From positions 1 through 10,073 of the forward strand of contig CAMPAF010000090.1 in assembly GCA_946631535.1 (NCBI GenBank): a DNA stretch of 10,073 nt, written 5' to 3'. Origin of the DNA: an uncultured Verrucomicrobiota bacterium (GTDB taxonomy: Bacteria; Verrucomicrobiota; Kiritimatiellia; RFP12; UBA1067). A program made the position numbers and the translations under genes. Below, piece after piece: positions 1 to 5,076 of the stretch. A model generated the notes under the pieces. The model saw nothing but the letters and a program-made list of their open reading frames with translations. It was not told where the DNA came from and searched no databases. Position 1 is the first letter of the stretch; each line of letters begins with the position of its first letter.

Positions 1-795
1 AAGCACTACTTCGACGAAATCCACACGCTCGACATCCTCGACTGCAACGGCGGCGACCACGGCTATCCGTTCGCCACCAACTTCAACCCCGAGATCAACA
101 TCCGCGAGGTGTCCGCGAAGGGCAGCTACTGGGTGGCCGATCCCAAGGACGACAAGCCGGAAGTCGCCGTCGAGAACAAGAAGGCGTTCGACAAGGGCTG
201 GTGGGTGGAGACCGCGCCGATGGCGATCAAGCGCGTGTACAACTTCGACCAGGTGGGCGAGAAGGACATGTACCTGCTCCACCACGAGGAGCTGGAGTCG
301 CTCGGCTGCAACCTGAAGGGCATCAAGCGCATCCGCTTCTTCATGACGTTCGGGCAGAGCTACCTCACGCACCTCAAGTGCCTCGAGAACGTGGGCATGA
401 CGCGCATCGACCCCATCGACTTCAAGGGACAGAAGATCGTCCCGATCGAATTCCTGAAGGCGCTCCTGCCCGACCCCGCCACGCTCGGTCCGCGCACGAA
501 GGGCAAGACGAACATCGGCTGCATCTTCGAGGGCGTCAAGGACGGCAAGCCGGTGCGCTACTACGTGTACAACGTGTGCGACCACCAGGAGTGCTACGCC
601 GAGGTCGGCTCGCAGGCGATCAGCTACACGACGGGCGTGCCCGCGATGATCGGCGCGAAGTGCTTCCTCGAGGGCAAGTGGACCGAGAAGGGCGTCCATA
701 CCTGCGAGGAGTTCGACCCCGACCCGTTCATGGCCGAGCTGAACGTGCAGGGTCTTCCCTGGAAGGAGTCCTTCGACCCCGTGATGGTGCCGTAG
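1..795 (+). CDS. Carboxynorspermidine/carboxyspermidine dehydrogenase, saccharopine dehydrogenase family (5' truncated)
   Basis: The reading frame is open from base 1 and gives 264 C-terminal residues of a family usually about 400 aa long; the N-terminal Rossmann NAD(P)-binding part lies outside the window. The segments GGDHGYPFATNFNPEINIRE, KGWWVETAPMAIKR and the tail around CDHQECYAEVGSQAISYTTG are typical of the saccharopine-dehydrogenase-like enzymes that reductively condense aspartate beta-semialdehyde with putrescine or 1,3-diaminopropane to carboxy(nor)spermidine in the cytoplasm. The presence of nspC downstream, which removes the carboxyl group, supports this over lysine-pathway saccharopine dehydrogenase. 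The two genes are commonly adjacent, but here 2.2 kb of accessory DNA separates them. Internal GTG/ATG codons (for example at 109) are not starts, because homology continues upstream of them. Spermidine versus norspermidine specificity cannot be told from the sequence. Confidence 0.88.
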   Translation, partial: KHYFDEIHTLDILDCNGGDHGYPFATNFNPEINIREVSAKGSYWVADPKDDKPEVAVENKKAFDKGWWVETAPMAIKRVYNFDQVGEKDMYLLHHEELESLGCNLKGIKRIRFFMTFGQSYLTHLKCLENVGMTRIDPIDFKGQKIVPIEFLKALLPDPATLGPRTKGKTNIGCIFEGVKDGKPVRYYVYNVCDHQECYAEVGSQAISYTTGVPAMIGAKCFLEGKWTEKGVHTCEEFDPDPFMAELNVQGLPWKESFDPVMVP

Positions 796-810
796 GCGAA
801 AGGCGAGGCA

Positions 811-821
811 TTTGGTATACT
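811..821 (+). promoter_or_regulatory. Extended -10 promoter for the orphan-ORF/nucleotidyltransferase pair
   Basis: TTTGGTATACT contains a TGn-extended -10 hexamer (TATACT, 816-821). It lies 16 bases after the dehydrogenase stop codon and 19 bases before the ATG at 841. No clear TTGACA lies 16-18 bases upstream. The same TGGTATA core precedes pyrK and paaK. Here a Shine-Dalgarno (GGAGAG, 830-835) follows, so the transcript would have a short leader. This suggests the pair is transcribed from its own promoter. Confidence 0.5.
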
Positions 822-840
822 GTCCTTCCGGAGAGATGAC

Positions 841-1086
841 ATGACAGTAGCGGAAATCATCCAGACGCCGGAGTACCGGTCGCTGCTAGACGACTACAAG
901 GTTATGTGCTTGTGGTTCGCCCCGGAGGACTATTGCCCGCATACAGGCGTTCAGCTCGAGCAGATTCTCACGTCGATTGAGCGCAATGGGGATCTCAATG
1001 CATACAAGCGTGTCGGGAGGATCAGGAAATGGCTGTCACCAAATTTCAAGCCGACGTACTCAAGCGGATTGCCGATTCACGGATAA
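841..1086 (+). CDS. 81-aa orphan protein upstream of AbiEii-like toxin; possible partner or antitoxin
   Basis: I do not recognise a family. The protein is soluble, has no signal peptide or membrane segment, and looks mostly helical, with aromatic and acidic residues (MCLWFAPEDYCPHTG near residues 22-36) and a basic C-terminal third (YKRVGRIRKWL). It starts at ATG 841, five bases after GGAGAG, and a -10-like element lies just upstream. The last 58 bases overlap the nucleotidyltransferase gene in another frame, and that gene's Shine-Dalgarno lies inside this ORF, so the two are probably co-translated. Classical AbiEi antitoxins are about 200 aa with a winged helix; this protein is too short and lacks that pattern. 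By position it could be an antitoxin, adaptor or regulator, but that is inference only. Confidence 0.6.
   Translation: MTVAEIIQTPEYRSLLDDYKVMCLWFAPEDYCPHTGVQLEQILTSIERNGDLNAYKRVGRIRKWLSPNFKPTYSSGLPIHG
1015..1020 (+). promoter_or_regulatory. Shine-Dalgarno of the nucleotidyltransferase gene, inside the upstream ORF
   Basis: GGGAGG lies eight bases before ATG 1029, within the coding sequence of the 81-aa protein. It fixes the start of the overlapping nucleotidyltransferase and supports translational coupling of the pair. Confidence 0.6.
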
Positions 1087-1844
1087 AGTCTGGGGAAACG
1101 TATGTTGCCGGGGGCCTCGCGCTCAACTACCAGTTGAGGGCGCCGCGGCTTTCTCACGACATTGACGTTTTCAACAACAGCACGGAGGCGCTTCACGCCG
1201 CGTACGGATGCGACAGCCAAGCGTTGCGTGAAGCGGGCTTTGAAATCATTGAGAAAAGGAAGGCTCCGTACTTCGTGGAAGTCTCGGTTGTCGGTCCGCA
1301 TGGAGAGAAAACCGACATCCAATGGGTGAGCGACAGCGCCTACAGGTTCTTTCCGCTTCTGGAAGACGAACTCCTTGGTCTGACGCTCCATCCATTCGAC
1401 CTTGCCACAAACAAGTTGCTTGCGTTGATGGGGCGGGAAGTGCCGCGCGACTGGGTCGATACGATCACATGCCACGAGAGGCTTCAACCGTTGCCGTTCC
1501 TCGCCTGGGCGGCGTGCGGCAAGGATTTGGGCTTTAGTCCGGCGTTCATTTTGGACATGGCGATGCGCGTTCGCTATGTCCAGGAAGAGCTTGATGCGGC
1601 AATAGAATCCGAAGAACCCTTGGATGCCGCATGCCTCTGCCGGAAATGGCATGAGATGATCGCGGCAGCCCGAAACACGATTCGGCTGATTCCCGCAGAA
1701 GAGGCCGGAAAGGCCGTTCTCACGAAAGACGGCGAGCTCTTCTGCGGAACCGACGAGGAGTTCCGTACCGCGCTTTCGGCGGGCGAGATCGTCTTCCACG
1801 AAGGCCACCTCGGCGGCGCCTGGCCACGGGTCGTGGAGAAATAA
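1029..1844 (+). CDS. AbiEii/AbiGii-family nucleotidyltransferase (type IV toxin-like)
   Basis: The 271-aa protein carries the minimal nucleotidyltransferase signature: GG at residues 28-29 followed by DID at 44-46 (SHDIDVF), the metal-binding aspartates. The second conserved block is D124, K129, then RDWVD at 140-144, as in the AbiEii/AbiGii (DUF1814, MenT-like) family. Members transfer nucleotides to RNA targets such as tRNA and act as toxins in abortive-infection or toxin-antitoxin systems. The last 70 residues are an extension I cannot assign. The start at 1029 follows GGGAGG by eight bases and places the GG motif at the expected distance. Base composition looks visibly more AT-rich than in the flanking dehydrogenase and pyrK, consistent with transfer. 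The usual AbiEi gene is absent; the only candidate partner is the overlapping 81-aa ORF. The exact substrate cannot be predicted. Confidence 0.82.
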   Translation: MAVTKFQADVLKRIADSRIKSGETYVAGGLALNYQLRAPRLSHDIDVFNNSTEALHAAYGCDSQALREAGFEIIEKRKAPYFVEVSVVGPHGEKTDIQWVSDSAYRFFPLLEDELLGLTLHPFDLATNKLLALMGREVPRDWVDTITCHERLQPLPFLAWAACGKDLGFSPAFILDMAMRVRYVQEELDAAIESEEPLDAACLCRKWHEMIAAARNTIRLIPAEEAGKAVLTKDGELFCGTDEEFRTALSAGEIVFHEGHLGGAWPRVVEK

Positions 1845-1895
1845 GGGCGATTTGCAAATGAAGCGAAAGACAAGCACGTAATAGTAGGATGAAGC

Positions 1896-2050
1896 CGACA
1901 TTCGACAGACGACAGGCGGCAACCGGCGAAAGTGGTGCGACGATCGACATTCGACTGCCGACGACCGGGTGGCGACATTCGACAACCGATAGTCGGCAGT
2001 CGAATGTCGGGCGTCGTCCGGCTGTCGGCTGTCGGTCGTCGAATGTCGCC
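1896..2050 (+). repeat. Palindromic repeat cluster, copy 1 (CGACATTCGAC family)
   Basis: The 237-bp gap between the nucleotidyltransferase and the four-helix-bundle gene holds five copies of an 11-mer: CGACATTCGAC at 1896, 1945 and 1973, and its reverse complement at 1999 and 2038. A perfect 18-bp inverted repeat pairs 1945-1962 (CGACATTCGACTGCCGAC) with 1992-2009. A second, interleaved one pairs 1971-1992 with 2029-2050 (20 of 22 positions), so the two stems are mutually exclusive. The segment 1945-2009 aligns without gaps to 2858-2922 (copy 2, 58 of 65 identical). No T-run follows, so this is not a normal terminator. I see no gene in the gap. Confidence 0.85.
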
Positions 2051-2082
2051 TTAACTCAAAAAGCAACTGAAAGGCTCCCAAC

Positions 2083-2838
2083 ATGACTCCCGTCATCGGA
2101 CACTACGGCGGCTATCGCAAGACGCTTTCGTTTGGCCTTACGTGCCTTGTGTATCACGCCACGACAACGTTCTGCCGCCGAAACTACAATTACCAAAACG
2201 ACGCCCTCGGCAAGACCGTGGGGCAGATGATTGGCGCGGCGCGTTCGGCGCGGCAGAATATCGTCGAGGGCTCGTCTCGCGCCGGAACCTCGAAGGAAAC
2301 CGAATTGAAACTCCTCGACGTGGCGAAAGCCTCCTTGCAGGAACTCGCCGGCGACTACGAGGCATTCATCGTCGATGCCGGCGAAACGCCTTGGAGCGAG
2401 CGCGATCCGAAATACATCAAGGCGAAATCGCTCGCCTTTGGCGACTTCACGGCGAAAGATGATTTGCGCCATGAATACGGAAAGCACATCCTTGAGATGC
2501 GCAAGCGTTTTGCGGCGGCTCTGGAAAATGACGATCCGATCATCGCAGCAAACGCGATTCTCGTGACGATCGACCGTGCGTGTGCGTTACTGCACAGGCA
2601 GATCGAGAAGATCGGCGAGGATTTCCGCGAACAGGGTGGCTTTACGGAGCATCTGACGAAAGTGCGCCTTGAGGCACGCGATGCCGCAATTGCCGCCAGC
2701 GATGCGCCGAAGTGTCCGAAATGCGGCGGGCCGATGCGCAAGGTAGTGGCGAAGAAGGGCTCAAACGCTGGCAATCCTTTTTGGAGTTGCCAGGCGTATC
2801 CCAATTGCAACGGTACACGCAAATGGGAGTGGAAGTGA
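2083..2838 (+). CDS. Four-helix-bundle (S23/Avd-like) protein with C-terminal topoisomerase-type zinc ribbon
   Basis: The 251-aa protein begins with the pattern of stand-alone relatives of the 23S rRNA intervening-sequence protein: GGYRKTLSFG near residues 9-18, then ARSARQNIVEGSSRAGTSKE and a conserved ASLQELAGDYEAF helix. These proteins form small four-helix bundles and related Avd proteins accompany diversity-generating retroelements, but the function of this branch is unknown. The C-terminus is a C4 zinc ribbon like those of type IA topoisomerases (C211, C214, C236, C242; SCQAYPNCNG), suggesting nucleic-acid binding. The start is ATG 2083, with a weak GAAAGG (2069-2074) upstream; an earlier start would run into the repeat. 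Copies of one palindromic element flank the gene as direct repeats 913 bp apart. No reverse transcriptase, variable protein or rRNA is present here. Confidence 0.8.
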   Translation: MTPVIGHYGGYRKTLSFGLTCLVYHATTTFCRRNYNYQNDALGKTVGQMIGAARSARQNIVEGSSRAGTSKETELKLLDVAKASLQELAGDYEAFIVDAGETPWSERDPKYIKAKSLAFGDFTAKDDLRHEYGKHILEMRKRFAAALENDDPIIAANAILVTIDRACALLHRQIEKIGEDFREQGGFTEHLTKVRLEARDAAIAASDAPKCPKCGGPMRKVVAKKGSNAGNPFWSCQAYPNCNGTRKWEWK

Positions 2839-2850
2839 AGGCAATGGTGG

Positions 2851-2922
2851 CGACATTCGACATTCGACGGCCGACGACCGTGGTGCGACATTCGACAACC
2901 GATAGTCGAATGTCGAATGTCG
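2851..2922 (+). repeat. Palindromic repeat, copy 2
   Basis: A perfect 18-bp inverted repeat pairs CGACATTCGACATTCGAC (2851-2868) with its reverse complement at 2905-2922, around a 36-bp loop that contains another CGACATTCGAC (2886-2896). A 24-bp stretch (2885-2908) is identical to 1972-1995 in copy 1. The element lies 13 bp after the four-helix-bundle stop codon and about 80 bp before nspC. The 165-bp gap between the two genes (2839-3003) holds this element and a 30-codon ORF of doubtful status. Confidence 0.85.
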
Positions 2923-2999
2923 TTATCCTTGCTCTTGGTTCCCGGAAGGTCTCGCACGAGGAAGCCATGGCGAAGGTGGAAACGGAGTTTGGAGAATAA
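2910..2999 (+). pseudogene. Possible remnant of a small gene, C-terminal end only
   Basis: A 29-aa reading frame starts at an ATG inside repeat copy 2 and stops at 2999, just before nspC. Its end (SHEEAMAKVETEFG) looks like real protein rather than chance and resembles in style the C-termini of small RelB/Phd-like antitoxins. It has no Shine-Dalgarno of its own. It may be the tail of a gene whose front was replaced by the repeat, or a leader peptide, or chance; the nspC Shine-Dalgarno lies in its last codons. Confidence 0.22.
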
Positions 3000-3003
3000 G
3001 ACC

Positions 3004-4236
3004 ATGCCTAGATACATCATTGACGAGGCGAAGCTGGAGGCGAACCTTCAGGTACTCGCCTCCGTGCGGGCACGTGCGGGGGTGAAAATCCTGCTTGCGC
3101 AGAAGGCGTTTTCATGCTTTGAATTGTACCCGCTCGTGGCGAAGTACCTCGACGGCGCGACGGCGAGCGGTCTCTTCGAAGCGCGGCTTGCGCATGAGGA
3201 GATGCCCGGCAAGGAGAACCACGTGTTCGCGCCGGCGTTCCGTGCGGAGGACATGCCGGAACTGCTGCGTGTCGTCAACCACATCGTGTTCAACTCGCCG
3301 CGTCAGGTGGAGAAGTTCGGCGCGATGGCGCGCGCGGCGGGCGTGTCGGTGGGTCTGCGGGTGAACCCCGAGGTGTCCGTGGCGACCACGCCCGCGTACG
3401 ATCCGTGCCGGCCCAGCTCGCGGCTGGGCACGACGCGGGGGGCGTGGGAGGCATATAGGTGCGACATTCGACAGTCGACGGCCGACAACCAGGCCGACAA
3501 TCGACAGTCGACAACCGGATGTCGGCCGCCGAATGTCGAATGTCGCACCATCGACGGTCTGCACTTCCACTGCCTGTGCGAGCAGGGGGTGGAGGAGTTG
3601 CGCAAGGTGCTGGCGGGGTTCGAGGAAAAGTTCGGCGACCTGCTGCCGCGCATGAAGTGGGTGAACTTCGGAGGCGGACACCACATCACGCGCGCAGACT
3701 ACGACGTGGACGGTCTGGTGGAGTTGCTGCTGGATTTCCGCCGTCGGTATCCGCACCTCACGGTCTACCTTGAGCCGGGCGAGGCGGTGGCGCTCGACGC
3801 GGGCACGCTGGAAGCGACCGTGCTCGAGATCCAGCCGCCGGGCGCGGACGGCGTGTCGAATGCCATCCTCGACGTGAGCGCGGCGTGCCACATGCCCGAC
3901 GTGCTGGAGATGCCGTATACGCCGCGGATCACGGGAGCGGACGCGCAGGAGCGCGTCCCTCCCGCTGGGGTAGCCGCCGAGACGGTGGCTACCCATGCCT
4001 ACCGCTTTGGCGGGCCCACGTGCCTCGCGGGAGACGTGATCGGCACGTACAGTTTCCCGCAGCCGCTCGCGGAGGGGGACACGGTCGTGTTCGAGGACAT
4101 GGCGATCTACTCGATGGTGAAGAACAACACCTTCAACGGCATGCCGCTGCCCGACATCGCAGTCCGGCGCAAGTCTGGCGAGATAGAGGTGCTGTGTAGC
4201 TTCGGCTATGCCGATTTCAAGATGCGCCTGGGCTAG
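3004..4236 (+). CDS. nspC: Carboxynorspermidine decarboxylase with two in-frame palindromic insertions
   Basis: A PLP-dependent fold-III decarboxylase that removes the carboxyl group from carboxynorspermidine or carboxyspermidine, giving norspermidine or spermidine in the cytoplasm. Visible marks are the Schiff-base lysine K34 (LLAQKAFSC), SRLG, the substrate/PLP block IDGLHFHCLCEQ (183 on), WVNFGGGHHIT, EPGEA, DVSAACHMPDVLEMPY, GGPTCLAGDVIGTYSF and the C-terminal DMAIYSMVKNNTFNG. Start 3004 follows GGAG (2991-2994) by nine bases and begins with the family-typical MPRYIIDE; the frame is open upstream to an ATG at 2917, but that lies inside the repeat and encodes atypical sequence. The 410 aa exceed the usual 360-380. 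The excess lies in two places: residues about 152-182, encoded by a palindromic repeat, and about 311-330, encoded by a double hairpin. Family motifs on both sides of each insertion are intact, so the enzyme may still work. Confidence 0.88.
   Translation: MPRYIIDEAKLEANLQVLASVRARAGVKILLAQKAFSCFELYPLVAKYLDGATASGLFEARLAHEEMPGKENHVFAPAFRAEDMPELLRVVNHIVFNSPRQVEKFGAMARAAGVSVGLRVNPEVSVATTPAYDPCRPSSRLGTTRGAWEAYRCDIRQSTADNQADNRQSTTGCRPPNVECRTIDGLHFHCLCEQGVEELRKVLAGFEEKFGDLLPRMKWVNFGGGHHITRADYDVDGLVELLLDFRRRYPHLTVYLEPGEAVALDAGTLEATVLEIQPPGADGVSNAILDVSAACHMPDVLEMPYTPRITGADAQERVPPAGVAAETVATHAYRFGGPTCLAGDVIGTYSFPQPLAEGDTVVFEDMAIYSMVKNNTFNGMPLPDIAVRRKSGEIEVLCSFGYADFKMRLG
3458..3549 (+). repeat. Palindromic repeat, copy 3, inside nspC and in frame
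   Basis: A 92-bp element bounded by GGTGCGACATTCGAC (3458-3472) and its exact reverse complement (3535-3549). The arms extend inward to 33 bp each (3458-3490 with 3517-3549), with only three mismatches by my count, around a 26-bp loop. It shares the CGACATTCGAC core with the intergenic copies. I find none of TAA, TAG, TGA or their complements within it, so it is open in all six frames. In the nspC frame it encodes residues about 152-182, rich in Arg, Asp, Gln and Thr, just before the conserved IDGLHFH block. No obvious target-site duplication is visible. Confidence 0.88.
3933..3994 (+). repeat. Double hairpin inside nspC, in frame
   Basis: Two adjacent stems: GGGAGCGGACGCGC (3933-3946) pairs with GCGCGTCCCTCCC (3951-3963), 13 bp with one bulged C, loop AGGA; and GGGTAGCCGCC (3968-3978) pairs with GGTGGCTACCC (3984-3994), 11 bp with one G-T pair, loop GAGAC. 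In the protein it is about 20 residues (DAQERVPPAGVAAETVAT) between MPYTPRITG and YRFGGPTCLAGD, where NspC proteins normally have only a short linker. The sequence is unrelated to the CGACATTCGAC family, so it may be a second repeat class. No second copy is in the window. Confidence 0.6.
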
Positions 4237-4262
4237 TGCCTAGGCACTAGGCACCAAGCACC
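4233..4262 (+). repeat. 18-bp palindrome and heptamer repeats at the nspC end
   Basis: CTAGTGCCTAGGCACTAG (4233-4250) is a perfect palindrome that includes the nspC stop codon. It runs into three tandem heptamers, TAGGCAC, TAGGCAC, CAAGCAC (4241-4261). The pyrK -10 element begins eight bases later. No T-run follows, so intrinsic termination is doubtful; it could be an operator for the pyrK promoter or a further dispersed repeat. Confidence 0.55.
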
Positions 4263-4266
4263 AATA

Positions 4267-4275
4267 TGGTATAAT
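4267..4275 (+). promoter_or_regulatory. Extended -10 promoter of pyrK, probably leaderless
   Basis: TGGTATAAT is a perfect extended -10 that ends six bases before the pyrK ATG at 4282. Bacterial transcription usually starts about seven bases after the -10 hexamer, which would be at the A of ATG. No Shine-Dalgarno lies between. The paaK promoter has the same motif and identical spacing. No convincing -35 is seen. Confidence 0.65.
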
Positions 4276-4281
4276 CTCGCC

Positions 4282-5076
4282 ATGGCCATAAATGAAATTA
4301 CGAAGGTCGCGTCGCACGAGCCGGCGGGGCCAGGATACAGGTTTCTCGTGCTGGACGCGCCGCAGCTGGCGGCGCAGCTGGTGCCGGGGCAGTTCGTGCA
4401 CGTGAAGGTGCCCGCCCTCGAGGCGAGCGCGCTGAGGCGTCCGTTCTCGGTGTTTGACGCCGACAACGGCCAGGTGACGCTCCTCTACAAGAACGTGGGG
4501 CGCGGCACGGCCGCGCTGAACACGGAGCAGGTCGGCGAGACCGTGGAGGTGATGGGGCCGCTGGGGCACGGGTTCCCGGAAACGTGCAAGGGCGTGCCGC
4601 TTCTCGTTGGCGGCGGGTACGGCGTGGCGCCGCTCTACTTCCTGGCGAAGCGGCTGCTTGCCGCTGGGATCGGGAAACCGATCCTGTTCGTGGGGGGGCG
4701 GACGAAGGACGACCTGTTGGCGCTTGACCGGTTCGCGGCACTCGGCGTGGACGTGCGCACGGCTACGAACGACGGTTCGGAGGGCGTGAAGGGATTCGTG
4801 ACGGAACCGCTCGACGACGCGCTCATCGAGCTGCGGCAGAAGGAGGAGCCGTTCGAGCTGTTCACCTGCGGTCCGGACGGGCTTCTGAAGGCGGTCGCAA
4901 TGCGCGCCACGGGCACGGGCATGCCGGGGTGGATATCGATGGACCGCCACATGGTGTGCGGCGTTGGCGCGTGCTTCGCGTGCATCCAGAAGGTCAAGCT
5001 GCCGAACGGCGAAGTGTTCAACGCGCGATGCTGCGTGAACGGGCCGGTGTTCAAGGCGGAGGATCTTGTATGGTGA
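4282..5076 (+). CDS. pyrK: Dihydroorotate dehydrogenase electron-transfer subunit (PyrK-type, FAD and 2Fe-2S)
   Basis: The 264-aa protein has the ferredoxin-reductase layout of PyrK. An N-terminal beta-barrel FAD domain carries RRPFSV at 52-57, followed by the nucleotide-binding GGGYGVAP at 110-117 and the FTCGPDGLLKAV segment. The C-terminal 2Fe-2S cluster has ligands C226, C231, C234 and C251 (CGVGACFAC, then CVNGPVF). It passes electrons from FMN in PyrD (type 1B dihydroorotate dehydrogenase) to NAD+ in pyrimidine synthesis. Its pyrD partner, often adjacent, is not in this window, so another electron-transfer role cannot be excluded. ATG 4282 is chosen because translation from it gives a normal N-terminus and the promoter lies directly before it. 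The stop codon overlaps the next gene's start (ATGGTGA). Confidence 0.9.
   Translation: MAINEITKVASHEPAGPGYRFLVLDAPQLAAQLVPGQFVHVKVPALEASALRRPFSVFDADNGQVTLLYKNVGRGTAALNTEQVGETVEVMGPLGHGFPETCKGVPLLVGGGYGVAPLYFLAKRLLAAGIGKPILFVGGRTKDDLLALDRFAALGVDVRTATNDGSEGVKGFVTEPLDDALIELRQKEEPFELFTCGPDGLLKAVAMRATGTGMPGWISMDRHMVCGVGACFACIQKVKLPNGEVFNARCCVNGPVFKAEDLVW
5058..5062 (+). promoter_or_regulatory. Shine-Dalgarno of the glycosidase gene inside pyrK
   Basis: GGAGG sits within the last codons of pyrK, seven bases before ATG 5070. It selects that start over the in-frame ATG at 4929 and indicates translational coupling of the glycosidase to pyrK. Confidence 0.65.

Noticed and set aside
1077..2096. 339-aa open frame on the minus strand across the nucleotidyltransferase and repeats
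   Set aside because: It is antisense to a gene with clear catalytic motifs. Its N-terminal part is simply the repeat, which is stop-poor.
2083..2838. Diversity-generating retroelement accessory gene (avd)
   Set aside because: There is no reverse transcriptase, template repeat or variable-region gene nearby, and the zinc ribbon fits the suffix-domain family better.
2712..2999. 95-aa ORF overlapping the zinc-ribbon end
   Set aside because: Its first half is an out-of-frame reading of the four-helix-bundle gene. Only the last part (2910-2999) might be meaningful.
2917..3003. Earlier in-frame ATG for nspC
   Set aside because: It starts within the repeat, adds 29 atypical residues and lacks a Shine-Dalgarno. 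ATG 3004 has one and matches the family start.
1896..3549. CRISPR-like array
   Set aside because: The repeats are palindromic, irregularly spaced and variable, with no uniform spacers and no cas genes; they are dispersed elements.
4929..5069. Earlier in-frame ATG for the glycosidase
   Set aside because: It would overlap pyrK by about 150 bp with low-quality sequence ahead of a clear signal peptide. ATG 5070 has GGAGG at good spacing.
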